The notes under the pieces were generated by a model. The model saw only the letters and a program-made list of their open reading frames with translations. It was not told the origin of the DNA and did no database searches. The translations under genes and the position numbers were made by a program. From Reyranella sp. (GTDB lineage: Bacteria > Pseudomonadota > Alphaproteobacteria > Reyranellales > Reyranellaceae): a stretch of DNA of 5,216 nt. The stretch lies in assembly GCA_021732965.1 (NCBI GenBank), contig JAKFVZ010000524.1, forward strand, positions 1 through 5,216, given 5' to 3'. Of this stretch, positions 1-5,216 are shown piece after piece; the stretch's first letter is position 1; every line of letters begins with the position of its first letter.

Positions 1-302
1 TCGGAGGCAATCGCGTACTCTGCAAAGCCGCCGCGCACCTGCGCCAGGACACGCTCTCCTATCGCGTATCCTGTGACCCCTGGCCCCAACGCATCGACCA
101 GTCCCCCGATCTCGGCACCGGGCACGTGAGGCAAGGGTGGCTTCACCTGATAGCGGCCGAGCGCAACCAGAGCGTCGACGAATCCGACCCCGCAGGCAGC
201 GACCTTGATGCGAACCTCGCCCTCGCCCGGCTGGGGGACGCGCAGGTCCACCGGGACATAGTTGTCGATGGAACTGAGATCGGCGGACCGTATGGCCTTC
301 AT
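1..302 (-). CDS. Zincless MDR-family quinone oxidoreductase-like protein, N-terminal part (runs off left edge)
   Basis: This is the first 100 residues of a medium-chain dehydrogenase/reductase; about 220 more would be expected beyond the window edge. It begins MKAIRSADLS and shows the GroES-like fold pattern of NADPH:quinone oxidoreductases: PGEGEVRIKV (25-34), AACGVGFVDAL (35-45), then LPHVPGAEIGGLVDALGPGV (57-76) and IGERVLA (81-87). The zinc-ligand histidine of classical alcohol dehydrogenases (GHE) is replaced by GAE at 62-64, and the CGxxH motif reads CGVGF. A zinc-free, NAD(P)H-dependent cytosolic reductase of quinones or enones is therefore the family expectation. The Rossmann cofactor domain lies outside the window, so cofactor preference cannot be judged. 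The start is the ATG at 302-300, with GAAGG (312-316) nine bases upstream. The gene lies 19 bp after the stop of the alpha/beta hydrolase, so it is probably the third gene of that operon. The exact substrate is unknown. Confidence 0.88.
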   Translation of the reverse strand, partial: MKAIRSADLSSIDNYVPVDLRVPQPGEGEVRIKVAACGVGFVDALVALGRYQVKPPLPHVPGAEIGGLVDALGPGVTGYAIGERVLAQVRGGFAEYAIAS

Positions 303-311
303 CGGGGCGAA

Positions 312-316
312 CCTTC
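312..316 (-). promoter_or_regulatory. Ribosome binding site of the MDR oxidoreductase
   Basis: GAAGG on the minus strand lies nine bases before the ATG at 302-300, inside the 19-bp gap after the hydrolase stop codon. It is a moderate match to the anti-Shine-Dalgarno sequence. It supports this start and suggests translation in an operon without a separate promoter. Confidence 0.5.
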
Positions 317-321
317 GCTTT

Positions 322-1209
322 TTAGACGCGGTAGCCAATCCGCTCGAAGAACTGAGCGATCTCTCGGGCTGCGAGATCGGGCTGCTCATAGTGAACGAAG
401 TGGCCGGCATCCTCCGCGATTCCAGCCTCCACGTCCTTGAAGTACTCCCCGACGACGTCGATCCAGGAGGACTTCAGCACGGGATCGTGACGGCCCCACA
501 GGACGCGCGCCGGCTGGGTGATGACCGGCGGCTTCGGCGCCGTGCCGGCCATAACCGCAAGCCGCCCGGCATTTTGCGAGATGTACCAGTTGAAGCCGCC
601 CTGGAGGTTGCCGGGCCGCATGAAATTGTCGACCCAGCGTTCCAGCACGCCGTCGAAAGCTTCCTTGCGATGGCACCAGTGCGTCAGGAAATGCCGGAAG
701 TAGGCCCGACACGAATCGCGCGAGGCGCCGACGATGCCGGGCGCGAACGGCATCTGGTGGAAGGTCTGGTACCAGATCTCGTTGATCTGCTCGGGCGCCC
801 GCCAGCGCGCGCCGACGCCATGAGTGCCGCAGTTGAAGAAGAACAGCCCGGCCACGCGGTCGGGATGGCGGATCGCCAGCCGCTGCATCACATAGGCGCC
901 GACGTCGTGGCCGACGAAGCCGGCCTTCGCAATGCCCAGGCGATCGAGCAGGGCGGCGATGTCGTCGGCCAGCACGTCGGGCCCGGCCTGGTCGGAGGGT
1001 CCGGACGTCGGGTTGCCGCTTTCGCCGAAGCCCCGGAAATCGGGCGCGATCAGGCGGAAGCGATCACCCAGCCGCTCGAACATCGGCTCCCAGGTTGCCC
1101 AGAATTCCGGCCAGCCGTGCAGCAGGAGAAGTGGCGCGCCATTGCCGGCCTCCGCGACATGGGTCGGGAAGCCGCGCGTCTCGACGAAGGAATGCCTGAC
1201 GGCTGACAT
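322..1209 (-). CDS. Alpha/beta hydrolase of epoxide-hydrolase type
   Basis: This 295-residue cytosolic alpha/beta-fold hydrolase is complete and of normal family length. The oxyanion-hole motif HGWPEFW lies at 31-37, and DFRGFGES (57-64) is also typical of the epoxide hydrolase/dehalogenase branch. The nucleophile elbow GHDVGAY (100-106) carries aspartate D102 rather than serine. D242 in WGRHDP is the likely charge-relay acid and H270 in AGHFVHYEQPD the catalytic base. In the cap domain, Y147 (IWYQTF) and Y209 (NWYISQ) sit where epoxide hydrolases have their two ring-opening tyrosines. Residues after the nucleophile (V103, A105) do not match the arginines of fluoroacetate dehalogenases, so epoxide hydrolysis to a diol is the better guess; this is inference. 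The ATG at 1209-1207 is preceded by GAGGAA six bases upstream. The gene starts 15 bp after the ThDP enzyme stop and is probably cotranscribed with it. There is no signal peptide. Confidence 0.93.
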   Translation of the reverse strand: MSAVRHSFVETRGFPTHVAEAGNGAPLLLLHGWPEFWATWEPMFERLGDRFRLIAPDFRGFGESGNPTSGPSDQAGPDVLADDIAALLDRLGIAKAGFVGHDVGAYVMQRLAIRHPDRVAGLFFFNCGTHGVGARWRAPEQINEIWYQTFHQMPFAPGIVGASRDSCRAYFRHFLTHWCHRKEAFDGVLERWVDNFMRPGNLQGGFNWYISQNAGRLAVMAGTAPKPPVITQPARVLWGRHDPVLKSSWIDVVGEYFKDVEAGIAEDAGHFVHYEQPDLAAREIAQFFERIGYRV

Positions 1210-1215
1210 AGGTAC

Positions 1216-1221
1216 TTCCTC
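1216..1221 (-). promoter_or_regulatory. Ribosome binding site of the alpha/beta hydrolase
   Basis: GAGGAA on the minus strand lies six bases before the ATG at 1209-1207, wholly within the 15-bp gap after the TGA stop of the ThDP enzyme (1227-1225). This fixes the hydrolase start and fits translation from a shared messenger. Confidence 0.7.
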
Positions 1222-1224
1222 GGC

Positions 1225-2898
1225 TCAGCCCTTCTTCACCATCGCCTCGATCAGTGTCGGCCCGTCGGTCCGGGCCAGCGCCCGGTCGAGGGCGGCGTCG
1301 AAGCCTTCCGCCGTGTCGACACGTTCGGACGGCAGGCCGAAGCCCTCGGCGATCTTCGCGATGTTCATCGGCGGATCGTTGAAGTCCATGCCGATCGGCG
1401 TGTCGTTGCCGTGGAACAGCTTCAGGCGGTTCTTGAGGATCTGGTAGCCCTCGTTGTTGGTGATCAGGAAGATCACCGGCAGCTTCTGGTTGGCCGCGCT
1501 CCACAGCGCCGAGATCGAGTACATGGCGCTGCCGTCGCCGATCACCGCCACGACGCGACGCTTCGGCTCGGCGATCTGCACACCGACGGCGGCGGCGATG
1601 CCCCAGCCGATTCCGCCGCTGACATTGCCGAAGAAGCTGTTCTTGTCGCGGAAGGGGAAGTAGCTCGGCAGCGTCATGGTGCTGGTAAGGCCTTCCTCGA
1701 CGACGATGGCATCCTTCGGCAGCTTGTCGCTGAGGCGCATCATCACCCACTCCGCCGGCAGCGGGCCGGTCGTGGGCGTCGCGACCTTGGCCGCCTTCTG
1801 GGCACGCTGGGTGCTCCAGTTGCGCGTCGAGATCTCGGCCAGCGAGGCCTTGGCCTGGTCGGCGAGCTGCTTGCCGCCCAGCTTCTTCAGGAGCGGGATC
1901 AGGGCCTTGAGCGTCTCCTTCACGTCTGCGCGCAGCGCGATCTCGGCCGGGAAGTTCTTGCCCATCTCCCAGTCGCGCAAGCCGATCATCGCCACCTTGG
2001 TGGTTTCCGGCAGCGGCTCGGTCTCGCTCCACACCGACATCTTGAGCACGTCGGCGCCGACACAGAGCATCAGGTCGTAGTCGGAGAGGACGCGGCGCAC
2101 GTACTTCTGGTCGCGGTTCAGCGCGCCGAGATAGGCGGGATGCTCTGAGGGGAAATGCGCGCCCCAGGCCACGGTCTGCTGCAGCACCGGCGCGCCCAGT
2201 GTCTCGGCCAGTTCGGCCGCCTCGGCGAAGGCGTCGGACGTCGCGATCTCGTGGCCGGCGAGGATGACGGGCTTCTTCGCGGACAACAGGCGTTTGGCGA
2301 GCTGCTCCAGGGCGGCATCGCTGGGGCGCACCGCCGTGTCGACGCGGGTCACGTCGCCCATGTCGATGGCGGCTTCGTTGTTCAGGATGTCGCCCGGCAG
2401 CGAGATGAAGACCGGGCCGGTCGGTGCGGTCAGCGCGACCTTGGCGGCGCGGCGCAGGATCCGCGGCAGGTCCTCGATGCGGCTGACCTCGGTGGCCCAT
2501 TTCACGACCGGCTGCGCGATCGGCACCAGCGGCGCGTAGAGGAGAGGCTCGGTCAGGCCGTGGCCCTGCTCCTGTTGGCCGGCGGTCACGATCATCGGCG
2601 TGCCCGACATCATCGAGGTGTAGATCGAGCCGATGGCATTGCCGAGGCCGGGCGCCACGTGGACGTTGCACGAGACCAGCTTGCCGGAGGCGCGCGCATA
2701 GCCGTCGGCCATGGCGATCACGACGGCTTCCTGCAGAGCGAGCACGTAGCCCATCTCCGGCGCCGAGGAGAGCGCATGCATGATCGGCAGTTCGGTCGTG
2801 CCGGGATTGCCGAACATCTTGGTGACGCCTTCGTCCTTCAGCACGCGCAGGAAGGCGTCGCGGCCGGTGATGGTGTTGGGGACGTGTGCGTCGGGCAT
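1225..2898 (-). CDS. ThDP-dependent enzyme, benzoylformate decarboxylase-like
   Basis: This 557-residue cytosolic enzyme has the three-domain layout of the acetolactate synthase/decarboxylase superfamily. The N-terminal Pyr domain has MFGNPGTTELP (28-38), ALQEAVV with the cofactor-activating E57, and CNVHVAPGLGNA (77-88). A central domain spans about 190-340. The C-terminal PP domain has GGIGWGIAAAVGVQIAEP (428-445) and the ThDP/Mg motif GDGSAMYSISALW (454-466) ending at NN (481-482). From memory it resembles Pseudomonas benzoylformate decarboxylase (MdlC) along its length. H80 and H253 align with the catalytic H70 and H281, and T34 replaces S26. The pocket residues A460 and F464 appear as I487 and R491, so benzoylformate may not be the substrate. 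Decarboxylation or carboligation of another 2-oxo acid is the best guess. The ATG at 2898 is chosen for its strong AAGGAGGA site; the frame stays open 63 codons upstream, but that extension looks noncoding. It is the first gene of the leftward operon. Confidence 0.92.
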   Translation of the reverse strand: MPDAHVPNTITGRDAFLRVLKDEGVTKMFGNPGTTELPIMHALSSAPEMGYVLALQEAVVIAMADGYARASGKLVSCNVHVAPGLGNAIGSIYTSMMSGTPMIVTAGQQEQGHGLTEPLLYAPLVPIAQPVVKWATEVSRIEDLPRILRRAAKVALTAPTGPVFISLPGDILNNEAAIDMGDVTRVDTAVRPSDAALEQLAKRLLSAKKPVILAGHEIATSDAFAEAAELAETLGAPVLQQTVAWGAHFPSEHPAYLGALNRDQKYVRRVLSDYDLMLCVGADVLKMSVWSETEPLPETTKVAMIGLRDWEMGKNFPAEIALRADVKETLKALIPLLKKLGGKQLADQAKASLAEISTRNWSTQRAQKAAKVATPTTGPLPAEWVMMRLSDKLPKDAIVVEEGLTSTMTLPSYFPFRDKNSFFGNVSGGIGWGIAAAVGVQIAEPKRRVVAVIGDGSAMYSISALWSAANQKLPVIFLITNNEGYQILKNRLKLFHGNDTPIGMDFNDPPMNIAKIAEGFGLPSERVDTAEGFDAALDRALARTDGPTLIEAMVKKG

Positions 2899-3001
2899 TT
2901 CATTTCCTCCTTGAGAGGGCGCGAGGGTAGCGTGCCGCCGGGCATCGTGAAATGATCGAGTGGATGACGGTTGGAAGACCACGCCGCGATGCGAAAAGCC
3001 C
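2899..3001. promoter_or_regulatory. Divergent intergenic region
   Basis: This 103-bp gap separates the leftward ThDP operon from the rightward phosphotransferase gene, so both promoters should lie in it or just inside the flanking genes. I found no convincing -35/-10 pair on either strand and no clear operator palindrome. The stretch is somewhat less GC-rich around 2944-2976 than the flanking genes. It also holds the ThDP enzyme ribosome binding site and a 17-codon open frame at 2952-3005. The promoter role is inferred from gene orientation only. Confidence 0.5.
2905..2912 (-). promoter_or_regulatory. Strong ribosome binding site of the ThDP enzyme (decides the start)
   Basis: AAGGAGGA on the minus strand, an almost perfect Shine-Dalgarno sequence, sits six bases before the ATG at 2898-2896. 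The reading frame stays open upstream to a GTG/ATG region near 3087, so this site is the main argument for the shorter 557-residue product. A second ATG at 2903-2901 is out of frame. Confidence 0.85.
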
Positions 3002-3862
3002 GTGACTGACCTCGAACGCAGGATCGCGGCGCTGGCGTGTTGGCGCGGCCCGGTGACCATGGCACCGCTGACGGGCGGGCTGACCAACCTGTCCTATGTC
3101 GTCGAGGATGCCGGCGAGAAGTTCGTCGTGCGTTGCGGCGACGACATTCCAGTCCATCACGTCTTCCGTGATCGCGAGCGAGCGGCCTCCGTGGCCGCGC
3201 ATGCCGCCGGCCTCTCGCCCGAAGTCGTCCACACCGAGCCTGGCCTCCTCGTGATGCGCTTCGTCGATGGCCGGACCTTCACCGAAGCGGATCTGCGCGC
3301 GAACATCCAGCATCTCGCGCCGCTGCTGCGGAAGTGCCATCGCGAGGTCGGCCAGCATCTCGCGGGGCCGCCGAGTTTCTTTTCGGTGTTCCACGTGATC
3401 CGTGACTACGGCCGCACGATCGCGGCGGCGGGCAGCTCGTTCGCGGCCGGCGTACCGCGCTACCTCGAGGCGAACCGGGCGCTCGAAGCGGCGCAGGCGC
3501 CGATGCCGATCATCTTCGGCCATCACGATCTGCTGCCGGGCAACGTCATGGACGACGGACAGCGTCTCTGGCTGATCGACTGGGAGTATGGCGGCTTCGG
3601 CACGGCCATGTTCGACCTGGCCAATCTCTCTGCGAACGGCGCCTTCGGCGAGGCCGAGGATACGGCGCTTCTGGATGCCTATTTCGAGGGCAATGTATCG
3701 GCCGATCTGCGGCGGTCCTTCCAGGCGATGAAGGCGGCAAGCGCCTTGCGCGAGGCCATGTGGGCCATGGTCTCCGATGCCCACCTGCAAATCCCGGGCG
3801 CCGACTACAAGGCGCATGCAAGGGATTATCTCGGCCGCTTCGAGGAACTCATGGCCCATTGA
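3002..3862 (+). CDS. Choline/ethanolamine kinase-like phosphotransferase (APH superfamily)
   Basis: This 286-residue (GTG start) cytosolic kinase-fold protein probably moves the ATP gamma-phosphate to a hydroxyl of a small molecule. Positions count from the GTG. The glycine-rich TGGLTNLSYVV (24-34) matches the nucleotide-binding loop of choline/ethanolamine kinases. FVVRCG (41-46) puts arginine where many kinases have the ATP lysine. GHHDLLPGNVM (173-183) is the Brenner motif, with catalytic D176 and N181. LIDWEYGGFG (191-200) is the metal-binding DFG equivalent, with D193; the IDWEY form is typical of choline-kinase-like rather than drug-resistance enzymes. No signal peptide or membrane segment is seen. 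The frame is open from another GTG at 2960 (14 more residues). I prefer 3002 because the family-like sequence VTDLERRI starts there, but neither start has a good ribosome site. The gene ends 41 bp before the solute-binding protein, so cotranscription is likely. Its true substrate is unknown. Confidence 0.88.
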   Translation: MTDLERRIAALACWRGPVTMAPLTGGLTNLSYVVEDAGEKFVVRCGDDIPVHHVFRDRERAASVAAHAAGLSPEVVHTEPGLLVMRFVDGRTFTEADLRANIQHLAPLLRKCHREVGQHLAGPPSFFSVFHVIRDYGRTIAAAGSSFAAGVPRYLEANRALEAAQAPMPIIFGHHDLLPGNVMDDGQRLWLIDWEYGGFGTAMFDLANLSANGAFGEAEDTALLDAYFEGNVSADLRRSFQAMKAASALREAMWAMVSDAHLQIPGADYKAHARDYLGRFEELMAH

Positions 3863-3891
3863 TTGCATGTCGCGCCTGGGGACCAGACTTC

Positions 3892-3896
3892 AGGAG
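3892..3896 (+). promoter_or_regulatory. Ribosome binding site of the solute-binding protein
   Basis: AGGAG lies seven bases before the ATG at 3904, in the 41-bp gap after the phosphotransferase stop. The gap has no stem followed by a T-run, so there is no sign of a terminator between the two genes. Confidence 0.75.
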
Positions 3897-3903
3897 CACT
3901 TGC

Positions 3904-5216
3904 ATGAGCCTTCGCCGATTCAGCCTTGCCGTTGCGATCGCAGCAGCGTCAATCGTCCCGCTTTCGGCCGTGCAGGCCCAGGAAAAGACGCTTCGCATCG
4001 CCATGACGGCGTCGGACATCCCGACGACCACGGGCATGCCGAATAACGGCTTCGAGGGCATGCGCTTCCTCGGCTTCCCGATCTTCGAGGGGCTGATCCT
4101 GTTCGACCTGTCCAAGTCGGACCAACTCGCCACGCTGCGGCCCGGGCTCGCCGAGAGCTGGAAGCAGGCGCCGGACGACAAGAAGACCTGGATCTTCAAC
4201 CTCCGCAAAGGTGTGAAATTCCATGACGGCACCGACTTCAACGCCGATGCGGTGATCTGGAACCTCGATCGCATCTTCAACAAGGACAGCGCGCAGTTCG
4301 AGGCGCCCGCGACCGGCATCATGCGCGCGCGCGTGCCGATCCTCGCCTCGTGGAAGAAGATCGACGACTACACGGTGGCTCTCACCACCACGCAGGTCGC
4401 GTCCTATTTCCCCTGGATGGTGCCTTACATCCTCACCTCGTCGCCCACGCAGTGGGAGAAGCTCGGCAAGGACTGGGGCAAGGTCGGTGCCGCCGGCGGT
4501 GCCGGGACGGGTCCGTTCAAGATCACGAAGGTCGTGCCGCGCCAGTCGGTATCGCTCGGCCGCAACGACGAATACTGGGATCCGGCCCGCAAGGCCAAGG
4601 TCGACGCGGTCCTGCTGATGCCGATCCCGGAAGCCAATACGCGTCTGGCCGCCCTGCGTTCGGGCCGTGTCGACTGGATCGAGGTTCCGCCGCCGGACGG
4701 CATCCCGTCGCTGAAGCAGGCGGGCTACGTCATCTCGACCAATTCGTATCCGCACGTCTGGCCGTGGTTCTACAACATGGCCGCCAAGAACAGCCCGCTG
4801 GCCGATGTCCGCGTGCGCCAGGCGCTGAACTACTGCATCGACCGCAACGCCATCGTCTCGATGCTGAACGGCACGGCCGAGCCGTCGGTCGGCTGGCTGA
4901 AGCCCACCGATGCCGCCTTCGGCAAGCCCGAGAACCAGTACAAGTTCGATCCGGCCAAGGGCAAGAAGCTGCTGGCCGAGGCGGGCTTCACGCCGCAGAA
5001 GCCACTCTCCTTCAAGGTGATGATCTCGACCTCGGGCTCGGGCCAGATGCTGCCGCTGCCGATGAACGAGGCGCTGCAGGAGAACCTGAGGCAGGCCTGC
5101 GGCGTCGACATCCAGGTCGATGCCGTCGAATGGCAGGTGCTGCTGAACGCCAGCCGCGCCTTGCCCGACGCCCCGGCGCTGAACGGCGCGATGGGCCTGA
5201 ACGTCAGCTCGCCGTC
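3904..5216 (+). CDS. ABC transporter solute-binding protein, family 5 (dipeptide/oligopeptide type), C-terminus cut by window edge
   Basis: The 437 residues seen of a usual 500-540 encode a periplasmic solute-binding protein that would deliver substrate to an ABC importer. A Sec signal peptide is evident: MSLRRF, a hydrophobic stretch 8-22, and likely cleavage after VQA (23-25). Family 5 hallmarks follow in order: FEGLILFD (61-68), LRPGLAESW (78-86), WIFNLRKGVKFHDGTDFNAD (96-115), GTGPFKI (201-207), RNDEYWD (220-226), NTRLAALRSGRVDWIE (245-260) and PLADVRVRQALNYCIDR (298-314). This family binds dipeptides, oligopeptides, nickel, opines, glutathione or sugars, and the pocket cannot be read by eye, so the ligand stays open. 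The ATG at 3904 is backed by AGGAG seven bases upstream. The gene follows the phosphotransferase by 41 bp; permease and ATPase genes would be expected beyond the right edge. The frame is open to the last base with no frameshift. Confidence 0.95.
   Translation, partial: MSLRRFSLAVAIAAASIVPLSAVQAQEKTLRIAMTASDIPTTTGMPNNGFEGMRFLGFPIFEGLILFDLSKSDQLATLRPGLAESWKQAPDDKKTWIFNLRKGVKFHDGTDFNADAVIWNLDRIFNKDSAQFEAPATGIMRARVPILASWKKIDDYTVALTTTQVASYFPWMVPYILTSSPTQWEKLGKDWGKVGAAGGAGTGPFKITKVVPRQSVSLGRNDEYWDPARKAKVDAVLLMPIPEANTRLAALRSGRVDWIEVPPPDGIPSLKQAGYVISTNSYPHVWPWFYNMAAKNSPLADVRVRQALNYCIDRNAIVSMLNGTAEPSVGWLKPTDAAFGKPENQYKFDPAKGKKLLAEAGFTPQKPLSFKVMISTSGSGQMLPLPMNEALQENLRQACGVDIQVDAVEWQVLLNASRALPDAPALNGAMGLNVSSP

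Noticed and set aside
308..323. Small inverted repeat GCGAACCTTCGC followed by TTTTT on the plus strand, resembling a terminator
   Set aside because: The stem is only 4-5 bp with a tiny loop, and no plus-strand gene reads into it. On the minus strand it lies in the ribosome-site gap before the MDR gene and has no T-run.
262..1206. Long plus-strand open frame (314 codons) opposite the alpha/beta hydrolase
   Set aside because: It is antisense to a gene with full catalytic motifs, has no family motifs, and is explained by the high GC content suppressing stops on the opposite strand.
1064..2671. 535-codon minus-strand open frame overlapping the ThDP enzyme
   Set aside because: It is a frame shadow: its product is very rich in Arg, Ala and Gly with no domain pattern, whereas the overlapping frame has clear ThDP motifs.
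2899..3087. 63-codon N-terminal extension of the ThDP enzyme from a start near 3087
   Set aside because: It would overlap the divergent phosphotransferase gene, lacks family similarity, and is bypassed by the near-perfect ribosome site before the ATG at 2898.
2900..3868. 322-codon minus-strand open frame opposite the phosphotransferase
   Set aside because: It is antisense to a gene with Brenner and DFG-like motifs, and its own translation is Arg-rich without recognisable motifs.
3949..4755. 268-codon minus-strand open frame opposite the solute-binding protein
   Set aside because: It is antisense to a clear signal-peptide-bearing family 5 binding protein; its composition is that of a GC-rich shadow frame.

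Overview
The window is uniformly GC-rich and densely coded. Codon use strongly favours G/C at third positions, and the genes carry Shine-Dalgarno sites of ordinary proteobacterial type. The gene content (MDR-type oxidoreductase, benzoylformate-decarboxylase-like ThDP enzyme, choline-kinase-like phosphotransferase, dipeptide-type ABC binding protein) fits the chromosome of a free-living, metabolically versatile alphaproteobacterium, perhaps of the Hyphomicrobiales or Rhodospirillales. That placement is an impression from protein style and was not computed. No rRNA, tRNA, CRISPR array, insertion sequence, phage gene or long repeat was seen.

The layout is two divergent transcription units around a 103-bp gap at 2899-3001. 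The leftward (minus strand) unit runs from 2898 down past position 1: a ThDP-dependent decarboxylase-like enzyme (1225-2898), then an epoxide-hydrolase-type alpha/beta hydrolase (322-1209), then the N-terminal 100 residues of a zincless quinone-oxidoreductase-type MDR protein (302 down to the window edge). The gaps are only 15 and 19 bp, and the first two genes have clear ribosome binding sites, so this reads as one operon. The rightward (plus strand) unit has a choline/ethanolamine-kinase-like phosphotransferase (GTG start at 3002 preferred, end 3862). After 41 bp comes a periplasmic solute-binding protein of ABC family 5 (3904 to the window edge), whose C-terminus is missing.

A reasonable but unproven reading is a small catabolic or detoxifying module. 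The binding protein, with permeases presumably encoded beyond the right edge, would take up a peptide-like or other organic solute. The leftward enzymes would act on a 2-oxo acid, an epoxide or ester, and an enone or quinone-type compound. The substrate cannot be named from sequence. All five genes belong to known superfamilies. I see no strong evidence of a new kind of system; the most informative points are the substrate-pocket substitutions in the ThDP enzyme and this particular combination of genes.
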